Of a stretch of 64,000 bases of DNA, positions 45,410-54,768 are shown piece by piece. A program made the translations under genes and the position numbers. The stretch's first letter is position 1, and each line of letters opens with the position of its first letter. Under the pieces are notes generated by a model. That model did no database searches. It worked only from the letters and a program-made list of their open reading frames with translations, and was not told where the DNA came from. Source of the stretch: Clostridiaceae bacterium M8S5 (GTDB lineage: Bacteria; Bacillota; Clostridia; Tissierellales; MCWD3); contig CP118523.1 in the NCBI GenBank assembly GCA_029227815.1, forward strand, positions 868,001 through 932,000. The letters run 5' to 3'.

Positions 45410-45976
45410 ATGATGAATTATGATGAATTACTAATAAAAAGGCGTTCTATTAGAAAATTTAAAAACGAAGCAGTATCAAATGAAATAATCATAGAAATGA
45501 TTAATGAGAGTATCTATGCTCCAAGTTCGGGAAATGAACAATCTTGGAAATTTTCAATAGTTAGTGATATAAAATTGATGAAGAAAATTTCAGACGAAGC
45601 AAAGATTAATATTCTAAAGAGGATAGAATTAAATGCCAATGATTATGCAAAAAAATATAAAGAAATGCTGAGTAATATAAATTACAATATTTTTTACAAT
45701 GCTCCAAGTGTAGTATTTATATTTGGAGATAAAAAACTTAAAAATATGATTATAAACTGTTCGCTTGCAGCTAGTTATTTTATGATGTCAGCAACCTCAA
45801 GAAATCTTGGAACATGCTGGATCAACTTTGCAACAGAAATTAAATCACCATATTTGCTAAAAGAGTTGGGAATTTCTGAAAATTTTAAGATAGTAGCTCC
45901 AATAATCATAGGTTATCCAGAGCAAATACCACATATACCATCTAGGAAAGAACCAGAGATAATAAAGATAATATAG
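45410..45976 (+). CDS. Nitroreductase-family protein
   Basis: A 188-residue flavoprotein. The N-terminal LLIKRRSIRKFKNEAVSNEIIIEMI is the FMN-phosphate motif of the family. YAPSSGNEQSWKFSIVSD, LAASYFMMSATSRNLGTCWINF and IIIGYPEQIPHIPSRK complete it. These enzymes reduce nitroaromatics, quinones or similar acceptors with NAD(P)H. Start ATG 45410 or 45413 behind GGAGGAATG. A hairpin and a long repeat follow the stop directly. Confidence 0.88.
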   Translation: MMNYDELLIKRRSIRKFKNEAVSNEIIIEMINESIYAPSSGNEQSWKFSIVSDIKLMKKISDEAKINILKRIELNANDYAKKYKEMLSNINYNIFYNAPSVVFIFGDKKLKNMIINCSLAASYFMMSATSRNLGTCWINFATEIKSPYLLKELGISENFKIVAPIIIGYPEQIPHIPSRKEPEIIKII

Positions 45977-46175
45977 GGGATTGTTTTATAGAACAATCCT
46001 CAGACTGTAGACAAAAGCCAAATTTCTGCGTTGTTGTTAAAATTTCCGTTGCTCACTTACCTCTAAGTAAGCTCTGCTACTCAATTTTAACACGCCACCC
46101 GACTAGTACTTTTTCTACAGTTTGCTATCTTGATGACTTTGTCATCAATTTAGTGGATTGTTTTACAGAACAATC
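45976..46175 (+). repeat. Hairpin repeat element, copy 2, flanked by paired hairpins
   Basis: A hairpin (GGATTGTTTTATAGAACAATCC) leads straight into the element (about 45999-46150), whose arms are CAGACTGTAGACAAAAG / CTTTTTCTACAGTTTG and TGTTAAAATT / AATTTTAACA around CTTACCTCTAAGTAAG. It ends in TGATGACTTTGTCATCA. A second hairpin, GGATTGTTTTACAGAACAATCC (46154-46175), repeats the first with one base change. Confidence 0.75.
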
Positions 46176-46182
46176 CTTCTGA

Positions 46183-46265
46183 AAGACAAATGACAATTTC
46201 TTTGTTGTAATCAAAGTTACCACAGTAAGCTCTGTTACTAAATTCTAGTACATTTCAATTTTGAA
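46183..46265 (+). repeat. Degenerate partial copy of the hairpin repeat
   Basis: GACAAATGACAATTTCTTTG, then a TTACC...AGTAAGCTCTGTTACT block and TTCAATTTTGAAC show a decayed version of the preceding element, placed right behind its second flanking hairpin. Confidence 0.5.
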
Positions 46266-46450
46266 CGCTTATTATTCCTACCCATATCATATGCCTTTAA
46301 AAGCTTATTTTAAAAATCCATTTTTACAAATTAATAAAATGAATAATTTGACGTTATATTACATAGTAGAATATTATTCTACATGTTATGTTATTTACAT
46401 TATACAAAAAAGTACTTTTTTTGATAAAATCATAAAATATGCTTGTACAA

Positions 46451-46698
46451 TAATCATGATTATGATACAATCAAGATAAATAAAATATTAACAATCATGA
46501 TTACTAAATAATCTAGATGATGCCATTTGGCAGAAAAAAATTACAAATATCAAAAAAAGAAATTATATTATTTACAATTTGTTACATTATTTTTCAAATG
46601 AAAATGTTTGTCTGCAGACGCTCATTCATTTTTATTTTGAATTTAAATGTTATATTTTTAACAAACGTAAGCGTTAAAAATAGATTTTTTAACGCTTA
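46451..46698 (+). promoter_or_regulatory. Control region of the reductase operon
   Basis: In about 540 noncoding bases ahead of the operon lie TAATCATGATTA (46451-46462) and AATCATGATT (46493-46502), two palindromes 41 bases apart that could bind a regulator, and a strong hairpin AAGCGTTAAAAA / TTTTTTAACGCTT (46669-46698) in the likely leader. I see no glycine riboswitch core. Short frames here are not credible genes. Confidence 0.5.
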
Positions 46699-46816
46699 AA
46701 AATTCCAAAACTACAAACAATAATAGTGAATTCCAATATTATTGTTGATTATCTTGCTCATTTATTTAATTTAATATAAATGATTACAGGTATAAATTAA
46801 GAAGGGAGTGTGTAAC

Positions 46817-48142
46817 TTGAAACTAGAAATAGGTAATTTTCATGTAAAGGAAATTCAGTTTGGTGCAAAAACTGAGTTCAAAAATGGTGTATTAACTATT
46901 AACAAAGAAGAAGCTTTAAGTGTTGTTAGAGAAGATGAGCACATTACAGAAGCTGATATCAAAATAGTTAACCCTGGTGACATGGTACGTTTGGTACCAG
47001 TTAAAGAAGCAATAGAACCAAGAGTTAAATTGAATGGAGATCCGTTATTCCCTGGAGTAACTGGAGATTTAGTTAAAGCTGGAGCTGGAAAAACTCATGC
47101 TTTAAAAGGTTGTAGTGTTTTAGTAGTAGGACAACACTGGGGTGGATTCCAAGATGGATTGATAGATATGGGTGGTGAAGGAGCTAAGTATACTTACTTC
47201 TCACAACTAAGAAATATAGTATTAGTAGCAGATACAGACGAAGAATTTGAAAAGAGAGAGCAACAAAAGAAGAATAAAGCATTAAGATGGGCTGGAATGA
47301 GATTAGCTGAGTATGTTGGTAATGCAGTTAAGGATTTGAAGCCAGAAGAAGTAGAAACATTTGAACTTGCTCCGATTACTAAGAGATCAGAAGAAGTAAA
47401 TAAATTACAAAACGTTGTATTAGTACTTCAACCACAATCACAAATGGAAGAAGCAGGATACAATGATTTAGTATATGGATGGGATTGTAATCATTTAGTA
47501 CCAACATTTATGCATCCAAATGAAATATTAGATGGTGCAGTTATTTCAGGAAGCTTTATGCCATGTTCATCAAAATGGTCAACATATGATTTCCAAAACC
47601 TACCTCTTATTAAACAATTATATAAAGAGCATGGAAAATCACTTAATTTCTTAGGAGTTATATTATCAAACTTAAATGTTGCACTTGAGCAAAAAGAGCG
47701 TTCTGCATTATTTGTAGCTCAAATTGCTAAGTCATTAGGTGCTGACGGTGCGATAGTTGCAGAAGAAGGTTATGGTAACCCTGATGCTGACTTTATTGCA
47801 TGTGTAGTAGCATTAGAAGATGCAGGAGTTAAGACTGTAGGTATAACTAATGAGTGTACTGGTAGAGATGGTATGAGCCAACCATTAGTTACATTAGATG
47901 AGAAAGCAAATGCTATAGTTTCTTGCGGTAATGTTTCTGAGTTAATAAAATTACCACCAATGGAGACAGTTATAGGAGAATTAGAAGCATTAGCTAGAGA
48001 TGGTTTATCAGGTGGATGGTCAACTGATGAAATATTAGGATCTTCAGTAAAAGAAGATGGATCTATAATAATGGAAAATAACGCAATGTTCTGTGGAGAC
48101 CGTGTTGTTGGATGGTCTACAAAGACTATGAAGGAATTTTAA
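46817..48142 (+). CDS. Glycine/sarcosine/betaine reductase component B, alpha/beta proprotein
   Basis: A 441-residue precursor, TTG start at 46817 behind AAGGGAGTG. Family text includes LEIGNFHVKEIQFGAKT, the R-G-P-like IEPRVKLNGDPLFPGVTGD and DMGGEGAKYTYFSQ. Such proteins are split to give a pyruvoyl group that binds the amine substrate. The glycine type (GrdE) has its reactive Cys in an S-G-N-C context; here the equivalent segment reads SGSFMPCSSKWSTYDFQ, more like the sarcosine (GrdG) or betaine (GrdI) type. With the BCCT transporter in the operon, betaine is my first choice. Followed after 13 bases by the selenoprotein subunit. Confidence 0.88.
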   Translation: MKLEIGNFHVKEIQFGAKTEFKNGVLTINKEEALSVVREDEHITEADIKIVNPGDMVRLVPVKEAIEPRVKLNGDPLFPGVTGDLVKAGAGKTHALKGCSVLVVGQHWGGFQDGLIDMGGEGAKYTYFSQLRNIVLVADTDEEFEKREQQKKNKALRWAGMRLAEYVGNAVKDLKPEEVETFELAPITKRSEEVNKLQNVVLVLQPQSQMEEAGYNDLVYGWDCNHLVPTFMHPNEILDGAVISGSFMPCSSKWSTYDFQNLPLIKQLYKEHGKSLNFLGVILSNLNVALEQKERSALFVAQIAKSLGADGAIVAEEGYGNPDADFIACVVALEDAGVKTVGITNECTGRDGMSQPLVTLDEKANAIVSCGNVSELIKLPPMETVIGELEALARDGLSGGWSTDEILGSSVKEDGSIIMENNAMFCGDRVVGWSTKTMKEF

Positions 48143-48155
48143 GGAGGTGTAAAGA

Positions 48156-49469
48156 TTGAAAAAAGCAATATTATATTTAAACCAATTCTTTGGTCAAATT
48201 GGAGGAGAAGATAAAGCTGATTTTGCACCAGAAATCATAGAGGGTCATGTTGGACCTGCAATGGAATTAGACAAAAGATTACAAAATGCTGAAGTAACAC
48301 ATACTATTATATGTGGAGATAACTTCATGGGTTCAAATGAAGAGGAAGCAGTTAGTACAATATTAGGTTTCTTAGAAGGTAAAGAATTTGATATATTCTT
48401 TGCTGGACCAGCATTCCAAGCAGGTAGATATGGTAATGCATGTGGTGTAATAGCTAAAGCAGTTAAAGAGAAATTTGGTGTTCCAGTAATATCATCTATG
48501 CATATAGAGAACCCTGGTGTTGAAATGTTTAAGAAAGATGTTGTAATATTCCCAGGTGGAAAAAGTGCAGCAGCTATGAGAAAAGACATCAAAAAAATAG
48601 CAGCTTATGGAGATAAGATATTAGCAGGAGAAAAATTAGGAACAGCAGAAGAAGAAGGATATTTTGTTAGAGGAATCAGACATCAAGTATGGTTAGATAG
48701 CGAAAAACCTGCAGCTGAGCGTGCTGTTGAGATGATGATAAAGAAATTAAATGGTGAAGAATATGTAACAGAGTTACCTATTCCTAAGTTAGATAGAATA
48801 CCGATAGCTACACCAATTAAAGATTTATCGAAAGCGAACATAGCATTCGTTACAACAGGTGGTATAGTTCCAGTTGACAATCCAGATAGAATACAATCAG
48901 CTTCAGCTACAAGATGGGGAAGATATGATGTATCTAAGATGGATAGGCTAGAAGCAGGTGTTTTCAAAACAATCCATGCTGGTTATGACCCAGCTGCAGC
49001 AGATGCTGATCCAAATGTATGTGTTCCATTAGATTCTCTTAAGGCATATGAAAAAGAGGGTAAAATAGGAAAATGCCATGAGTATTTTTACACAACAGTT
49101 GGTACTGGTACTACTCAAGGAGAAGCAGCAAGAATGGGTAAAGAAATAGTTGAGTATCTAAAAGAAGGCGGAGTTGATGGAGTTATATTAACGTCTACGT
49201 GAGGTACTTGTACACGTTGCGGTGCAACGATGGTAAAAGAAATTGAAAGAGCTGGAATCCCAGTTGTTCAAATGGCAAACTTAGTTCCAGTTGCTAAGAC
49301 AGTTGGATCTAACAAAATAGTACCAACTATCTCTATACCATATCCATTAGGAGATCCATCAACAACTAAGGAAGAACAATGGAAATTAAGACATCATAGA
49401 GTAGGAGTAGCTTTAGACGCACTTACTGATGATGCTAAAGAGCAAACAGTATACAGAGTTAAAATATAA
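48156..49469 (+). CDS. Component B selenoprotein subunit (GrdB/GrdF/GrdH family)
   Basis: A 437-residue protein read through an in-frame TGA at 49200-49202 as selenocysteine 349, in ILTST-U-GTCTRCGATMVKE; the sequence and frame continue perfectly to 49469. A SECIS-like hairpin (CGTTGC-GGT-GCAACG) starts about 16 bases after the TGA. The start is TTG behind AAGGAGGTG. With the alpha/beta subunit it transfers the substrate carboxymethyl group to the selenium of GrdA, releasing the amine. The N-terminus (ILYLNQFFGQIGGEDKADF) suits the sarcosine/betaine type. Standard gene callers will split it at the TGA. Confidence 0.94.
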
Positions 49470-49486
49470 GTTAAAGAGGTGATAAA

Positions 49487-49804
49487 ATGTTAGCATTAGA
49501 TAAGAAAACTTTTGAACCAGAAGTATTAGAAGCTGAGGGTTATGTATTAGTAGACTTTTGGAGTGAAGGTTGTGAACCATGTAAAGCCCTATTACCTTCA
49601 ATAGAAGAATTAGCAGGTAAATATGAAGGTTCATTAAAGTTTTGCAAACTAGACATCACTAAAGCCAGAAGACTTGCTATAAAACAAAAAGTATTAGGAT
49701 TACCAACAATAGTAATCTATAAAGATGGCCAAAAAGTAGATGAATTAACAAAAGATGATGCAACAGAAACTAATATTGAAGCTATGATTAAGAAATATAT
49801 ATAA
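49487..49804 (+). CDS. trxA: Thioredoxin of the reductase system
   Basis: A 105-residue thioredoxin fold with active site C29-E-P-C32 ([11 protein letters not shown]) instead of the usual W-C-G-P-C. This variant is typical of amino-acid-fermenting Clostridia that couple thioredoxin to glycine/betaine reductase. [15 protein letters not shown] with the cis-Pro follows. It delivers electrons from TrxB (54.8 kb) to the selenoprotein GrdA. Confidence 0.94.
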   Translation: MLALDKKTFEPEVLEAEGYVLVDFWSEGCEPCKALLPSIEELAGKYEGSLKFCKLDITKARRLAIKQKVLGLPTIVIYKDGQKVDELTKDDATETNIEAMIKKYI

Positions 49805-49862
49805 ATAGTAGCTAAAAATTAATTATTCATACTGGATAATTAAGAGATAAGGAGGAATAAAA

Positions 49863-50339
49863 ATGGGATTATATGATGGTAAAAAAGTCATCGTAATCGG
49901 TGATAGAGACGGAATCCCAGGTCCTGCCGTAGAAGAATGTCTAAAAACAACAGGAGCAGAAGTAGTATTTTCTTCAACTGAATGTTTTGTCTGAACTGCT
50001 GCAGGAGCTATGGATTTGGAAAATCAAAAAAGGGTTAAAGAGCTTACTGAGAAGCATGGCGCAGAAAATGTTGTTGTGTTATTAGGAGCAGCAGAAGCTG
50101 AAGCAGCTGGATTAGCAGCTGAGACAGTAACTGGTGGAGACCCAACTTTTGCAGGTCCATTAGCAGGGGTCCAGTTAGGACTTAGAGTTTATCATGTTGT
50201 TGAACCTCAATTCAAGGGCGAAGTTGATGCTGATGTTTATGAAGAGCAAATTGGTATGATGGAAATGGTTCTTGATGTTGATGAAATTATAGAAGAAATG
50301 ACTGAAATCAGAGGAGAGTTCTGTAAATTCAATGACTAA
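49863..50339 (+). CDS. grdA: Selenoprotein A of glycine/sarcosine/betaine reductase
   Basis: A 158-residue protein with an in-frame TGA at 49992-49994 read as selenocysteine 44, in the invariant [14 protein letters not shown]. The start is ATG behind [26 protein letters not shown] is the family start, and the length equals that of known GrdA. It carries the Se-carboxymethyl group to component C and is then re-reduced by thioredoxin. It is shared by the glycine, sarcosine and betaine systems. A caller ignoring selenocysteine would report only 50010-50339. Confidence 0.96.
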
Positions 50340-50381
50340 AATAGGATAGATATGTTAAAATTAGCACAACATAACATACTA

Positions 50382-50419
50382 TGCGAGAAGTATTAATATC
50401 ATATACAATACTTCTCGCA
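50382..50419 (+). terminator. Hairpin between grdA and the BCCT gene
   Basis: A perfect 13-bp stem TGCGAGAAGTATT / AATACTTCTCGCA with no T run. It may stabilise the grdA mRNA 3' end or cause partial termination, lowering transporter expression relative to grdA. Confidence 0.55.
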
Positions 50420-50445
50420 ATCCTTGAAAAAGAGAGGAGATAGAT

Positions 50446-51912
50446 ATGGTTAAGAGTCAAAAGAAGAGTAATGCTGTTTTTTATATATCTTTAGTAGTTG
50501 TATTTTTTATAGTGGTATGGGGAATAGGTTTTCCAAAACATTTTGAAGGTGTAGCAAATAATACGTTTAAATTTTTAACAGGTAATTTTGGATGGCTTTA
50601 TCTTTCAGTTATGTCATTGTTCATAGTATTTTCAGTATGGCTTGGATTAAGTAAATATGGAAAAATAAAATTAGGACCAGATGATTCAAAACCAGAATAT
50701 AGCTTTATATCATGGTTTGCAATGTTATTCTCAGCAGGTATGGGAATAGGATTAGTTTTCTGGGGAGTAGCAGAGCCCTTAAATCACTTTGCTGGTACAA
50801 TGAGAGAAGCAGGTTCACCAGCTGCAGCTGATTTTGCAATAATGAAATCATTCTTACACTGGGGATTGCACCCTTGGGCTAACTACTGTATTTTAGCTTT
50901 AGCACTTGCATATATGCAATTTAGAAAAGGAAAACCAGGTCTAATTAGTAGCGTATTTATCCCTTTAATAGGAGAAGATGCTGTAAGAGGGCCTATAGGA
51001 AAGATAATAGATATATTAGCAATATTTGCAACAGTAGCAGGAGTTGCTACATCACTTGGATTAGGTACAATGCAGATAAATAGTGGTTTAAATTATATGT
51101 TTGGGGTACCGATAAGTAAGTTGGTACAAATATTGATAGTAGTAATAGTTACAGTGTTGTTTATGATGTCTGCTGTTACAGGTCTTGATAAAGGAATTAA
51201 ATTTTTATCAAATCTTAACGTAGGTATAGCAGGTTCATTATTAGTTTTAGCAATAATTATTGGACCTACAGTACTAATATTTAAAAATTTAGGAACAGGG
51301 GTCTTAGCTTATGCTAAGGATTTAGTTGTAGATGCGTATCCATTTGGTAAAGAGGGATGGTACGGTACATGGACTATATTCTACTGGGCATGGTGGATTG
51401 CTTGGGCACCATTTGTTGGTACATTTATAGCACGTATATCAAAGGGTAGAACTATAAGAGAGTTTGTTGCAGGAGTTTTATTAGCACCAACGATTGCATC
51501 ATTAATATGGTTTGCATGCTTTGGTACACTTGGAATAGAAGCAGGACTTGACACAGCGAAAACTGCTATAACAGAGACATCAACAGCTCTATTTGTTGTT
51601 ATGTCTGAATATTCATTAGGAACAGTAATATCGTTAGTAGCAATACTTTTATTATGTACATTCTTCGTAACATCAGCAGATTCAGCAACATTCGTGTTAG
51701 GTATGATGTCCCAAAATGGAGATTTAAATCCAGATCTTAAGAGAAAAGTAATATGGGGAGTTATCCAATCACTGTTAGCATTAGCATTATTGCTATCAGG
51801 TGGATTAAAAATGCTTCAAACTGCATCAATAGCAGCAGCATTCCCATTTGTGTTTATAATGTTCTTTACTATGATAGCTATAGTAAAAGCATTGAGAAAA
51901 GAAAACGTTTAA
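50446..51912 (+). CDS. BCCT-family betaine/carnitine/choline transporter
   Basis: A 488-residue symporter with twelve membrane segments. The family core is present: AMLFSAGMGIGLVFWGVAEPLNHF, the aromatic box region TIFYWAWWIAWAPFVGTFIARISKGRTIREF, and LCTFFVTSADSATFVLGMMS. BCCT proteins import quaternary ammonium compounds such as glycine betaine. Its location between grdA and grdC is the best clue that the reductase uses betaine, giving trimethylamine and acetyl phosphate. Confidence 0.92.
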   Translation: MVKSQKKSNAVFYISLVVVFFIVVWGIGFPKHFEGVANNTFKFLTGNFGWLYLSVMSLFIVFSVWLGLSKYGKIKLGPDDSKPEYSFISWFAMLFSAGMGIGLVFWGVAEPLNHFAGTMREAGSPAAADFAIMKSFLHWGLHPWANYCILALALAYMQFRKGKPGLISSVFIPLIGEDAVRGPIGKIIDILAIFATVAGVATSLGLGTMQINSGLNYMFGVPISKLVQILIVVIVTVLFMMSAVTGLDKGIKFLSNLNVGIAGSLLVLAIIIGPTVLIFKNLGTGVLAYAKDLVVDAYPFGKEGWYGTWTIFYWAWWIAWAPFVGTFIARISKGRTIREFVAGVLLAPTIASLIWFACFGTLGIEAGLDTAKTAITETSTALFVVMSEYSLGTVISLVAILLLCTFFVTSADSATFVLGMMSQNGDLNPDLKRKVIWGVIQSLLALALLLSGGLKMLQTASIAAAFPFVFIMFFTMIAIVKALRKENV

Positions 51913-51916
51913 AATA

Positions 51917-51962
51917 TATAAATATTCACATAAAGAATACATTTTTTATGTGAATATTTGTT
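51917..51962 (+). terminator. Terminator or attenuator before grdC
   Basis: AAATATTCACATAAA / TTTATGTGAATATTTG, a 15-bp stem with an A/T-rich loop and tail. Confidence 0.6.
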
Positions 51963-52028
51963 TATAAAAAATAAATATAAAATACAAAATAAAAAATCAA
52001 ATTACAAAAATATTCGGAGGTGTAACAA

Positions 52029-53567
52029 ATGTCTTTTGCAGTAATAAAAGGATCAGGATATGTTCTAGTGCATACGCCAGATATGATTATGCATAATGGA
52101 ACAACTCAAACTACTGAGAAAATAGTTAATCCTGAGTCAGAATACTTAAAACAATTACCAAACCATTTGAGAAAATTTGAGGATGTAGTTAACTATCCAC
52201 CTAACCAAACTTATATAGGAGAAATCACTCCAAAACAGTTAAATGATTATGAAATGCCATGGTTTGATAAAAAAGTAGATGGAGCAAATAGATTTGGTAA
52301 ATTCGGTGAAATAATGCCACAAGATGAATTCATAGGCTTAATGAAGATATCAGATGTATTTGATTTAGTAATGTTAACAGAAGAATTTACAAATTCAGTT
52401 AAAGAGAAACTAAGTAAACATCCACTTATTACAGAGGAAATGGTTGCAGCGATAAAAGGATCATCAGATATAGAAAGTATTAAAGAGCAAATTGAAAAAT
52501 ATCACGGCGAAGCTATTTACAATGAAGGCGAATTAGTTGGTTGTGTAAAAAGAGCGCATGATGTAGACGTTAACCTAAACGCTCATGTTATGTTTGAGAA
52601 CTTAGTTGTTAAAGCATCAGGTGTTTTAGCTATGTTAAACTTATTAGATAAAAATAATATAGATCCAAAGACTATTGACTATGTAGTTGAGTGTTCAGAA
52701 GAAGCATGTGGAGATATGAACCAAAGAGGTGGAGGAAACTTTGCTAAATCAATCGCAGAAGCTTGCGGATGCGAAAATGCAACAGGTTCAGATACTAGAG
52801 GTTTCTGTGCTGCTCCAACTCATGCATTAATAGAAGCAGCTTCATTAGTAAAAGCAGGAACATATGATAATGTTGTTATAGTAGCTGGAGGGGCAACAGC
52901 TAAACTTGGTATGAATGGAAAAGACCATGTAAAAAAAGAAATGCCTATATTAGAAGATACATTAGGTGGTTTTGCAGTACTAATAAGCAAGAATGATGGA
53001 GTTAATCCTATTATCAGAACTGACTTAGTAGGAAAACACACAGTAGGAACAGGTTCATCACCTCAAGCAGTTATTACATCACTAATTACAAACCCACTTG
53101 ATAAGGGTAACTTAAAAATAACTGATATAGATAAGTATTCAGTAGAAATGCAAAACCCAGATATAACAAAACCAGCAGGAGCTGGAGATGTACCAACATC
53201 TAACTATAAGATGATAGGTGCATTAGGAGTAAAGAGAAAAGAAATAGATAGAAAAGATTTAGCTAATTTTGTTACAAAGCATGGAATGCCGGGATGGGCA
53301 CCTACTCAAGGACATATACCTTCAGGAGTACCATATTTAGGGTTTGCTAAAGATGATATCCTAGCAGGAGATGTAAAAAGAGCAATGATAGTTGGAAAAG
53401 GAAGCTTGTTCCTTGGAAGAATGACTAACTTATTTGATGGAGTTTCAGTAATAATAGAAGCAAATAACGGAGAAACAAGTGATCAAGGCGCACTTCCACA
53501 AGAAGCATTAAAGAAAATGGTAGCAGAAGCTATGCGAGAATTTGCATCTAAGCTTTGTGAAGAATAG
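52029..53567 (+). CDS. grdC: Reductase component C, beta subunit
   Basis: A 512-residue GrdC with a ketoacyl-synthase-like (FabH-like) fold: FENLVVKASGVLAMLNLL, EEACGDMNQRGGGNFAKSIAE, GSDTRGFCAAPTHALIEAASLV and VVIVAGGATAKLG. With GrdD it takes the carboxymethyl selenoether from GrdA and releases acetyl phosphate. ATG behind CGGAGGTG. Confidence 0.95.
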   Translation: MSFAVIKGSGYVLVHTPDMIMHNGTTQTTEKIVNPESEYLKQLPNHLRKFEDVVNYPPNQTYIGEITPKQLNDYEMPWFDKKVDGANRFGKFGEIMPQDEFIGLMKISDVFDLVMLTEEFTNSVKEKLSKHPLITEEMVAAIKGSSDIESIKEQIEKYHGEAIYNEGELVGCVKRAHDVDVNLNAHVMFENLVVKASGVLAMLNLLDKNNIDPKTIDYVVECSEEACGDMNQRGGGNFAKSIAEACGCENATGSDTRGFCAAPTHALIEAASLVKAGTYDNVVIVAGGATAKLGMNGKDHVKKEMPILEDTLGGFAVLISKNDGVNPIIRTDLVGKHTVGTGSSPQAVITSLITNPLDKGNLKITDIDKYSVEMQNPDITKPAGAGDVPTSNYKMIGALGVKRKEIDRKDLANFVTKHGMPGWAPTQGHIPSGVPYLGFAKDDILAGDVKRAMIVGKGSLFLGRMTNLFDGVSVIIEANNGETSDQGALPQEALKKMVAEAMREFASKLCEE

Positions 53568-53577
53568 AGGTGTTTAG

Positions 53578-54750
53578 ATGGAGCATAATAAAGTCAAACA
53601 AATGATAGCAGGAGTTTTTAACGATATAGCAGATGGTATAGAAACAGGCCAGTTTGGAAAGAAAGTAAGAATAGGAGTTACTATCCTAGGAAGCGAGCAC
53701 GGAGCAGACAATGTATTAAAAGGTGCTATGCTCGCAAGTGAAAAAGATTCATCTATAGAGGTAGTATTAATAGGACCCAAAAATGATACTAACTTAAAAA
53801 CATACGAAGCTAATACAGAAGAAGAGCAACACAAGGTGATGGAGAAATTGTTGGATTCAGGAGAAATACAAGGATGTGTAACGCTTCATTATAACTTCCC
53901 AATTGGTGTGTCAACAGTTGGTAGAGTAGTAACACCATCTCAGGGAAAAGAAATGCTTATAGCAACAACTACAGGAACATCTTCACCACATAGAGTAGAG
54001 GCAATGGTTAAGAATGGACTTTATGGAATTATTACAGCAAAGTCTTTAGGTATAGAAAACCCTACAGTTGGTATACTCAATGTTGACGGAGCTAGACAAG
54101 TAGAAAGAGCATTAAAAGAATTAAATAGTAACGGATATGATATAAACTTTGCAGAGTCACTTAGAGCAGATGGTGGAGCTGTAATGAGAGGAAATGATTT
54201 ATTAACAGGAACACCAGATGTAATGATAACTGATTCATTAACTGGTAACTTATTAATGAAGATATTCTCATCATATACAACTGGTGGAAGCTATGAAGCC
54301 TTTGGTTATGGTTATGGACCTGGTGTAGGTGATGGTTATGAAAGAAACATATTAATCATATCTAGAGCATCAGGAGCACCTTTAATAGCAGGAGCTATTA
54401 AATATGCTAGTGAGGTAGCAAAAGGAGATATCATAGGAAAATCAAAAGTAGAATATGATAGTGCTAAAAAAGCCAAACTAAATGATATATTAAGTGAATT
54501 AACAAAAGACAAAAAAGCAAATAAAAAAGATGAAGAAGAAGTAGCCATGCCACCAAAAGAAATCGTAACAGGATCAATAGCAGGTGTTGATATCATGGAT
54601 CTAGAAGATGCTGTTACTGAGCTTTGGAAAAACAAAGTATATGCAGAGTCAGGTATGGGATGTACTGGTCCTATAGTAATGATTAACGAAAAGAATGTAG
54701 AAGTGGCAACCGAGATACTAGCTAAAGCAGGATATATTAGCGTAGACTAA
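53578..54750 (+). CDS. grdD: Reductase component C, alpha subunit
   Basis: A 390-residue GrdD related to PlsX/phosphate acyltransferases: RIGVTILGSEHGADNVLKGA, GRVVTPSQGKEMLIATTTGTSSPHR and DGGAVMRGNDLLTGTPDVMITDSLTGN. Two cysteines fit reported acetyl-transfer sites: C100 (EIQGCVTLHY) and the one in SGMGCTGPIVM near the end. It produces acetyl phosphate, an ATP source. Starts 10 bases after grdC. Confidence 0.94.
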   Translation: MEHNKVKQMIAGVFNDIADGIETGQFGKKVRIGVTILGSEHGADNVLKGAMLASEKDSSIEVVLIGPKNDTNLKTYEANTEEEQHKVMEKLLDSGEIQGCVTLHYNFPIGVSTVGRVVTPSQGKEMLIATTTGTSSPHRVEAMVKNGLYGIITAKSLGIENPTVGILNVDGARQVERALKELNSNGYDINFAESLRADGGAVMRGNDLLTGTPDVMITDSLTGNLLMKIFSSYTTGGSYEAFGYGYGPGVGDGYERNILIISRASGAPLIAGAIKYASEVAKGDIIGKSKVEYDSAKKAKLNDILSELTKDKKANKKDEEEVAMPPKEIVTGSIAGVDIMDLEDAVTELWKNKVYAESGMGCTGPIVMINEKNVEVATEILAKAGYISVD

Positions 54751-54768
54751 AGATAAGGAGTGAACATC

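Noticed and set aside
46261-46699. Two plus-strand frames of 72 and 60 codons upstream of the reductase operon
   Set aside because: Composition is that of random AT-rich DNA. One runs through the palindromes and the other through the leader hairpin. Neither has a convincing ribosome binding site.
46817-46900. A glycine riboswitch ahead of the reductase operon
   Set aside because: The conserved tandem aptamer core was not found in the roughly 540 bases upstream.
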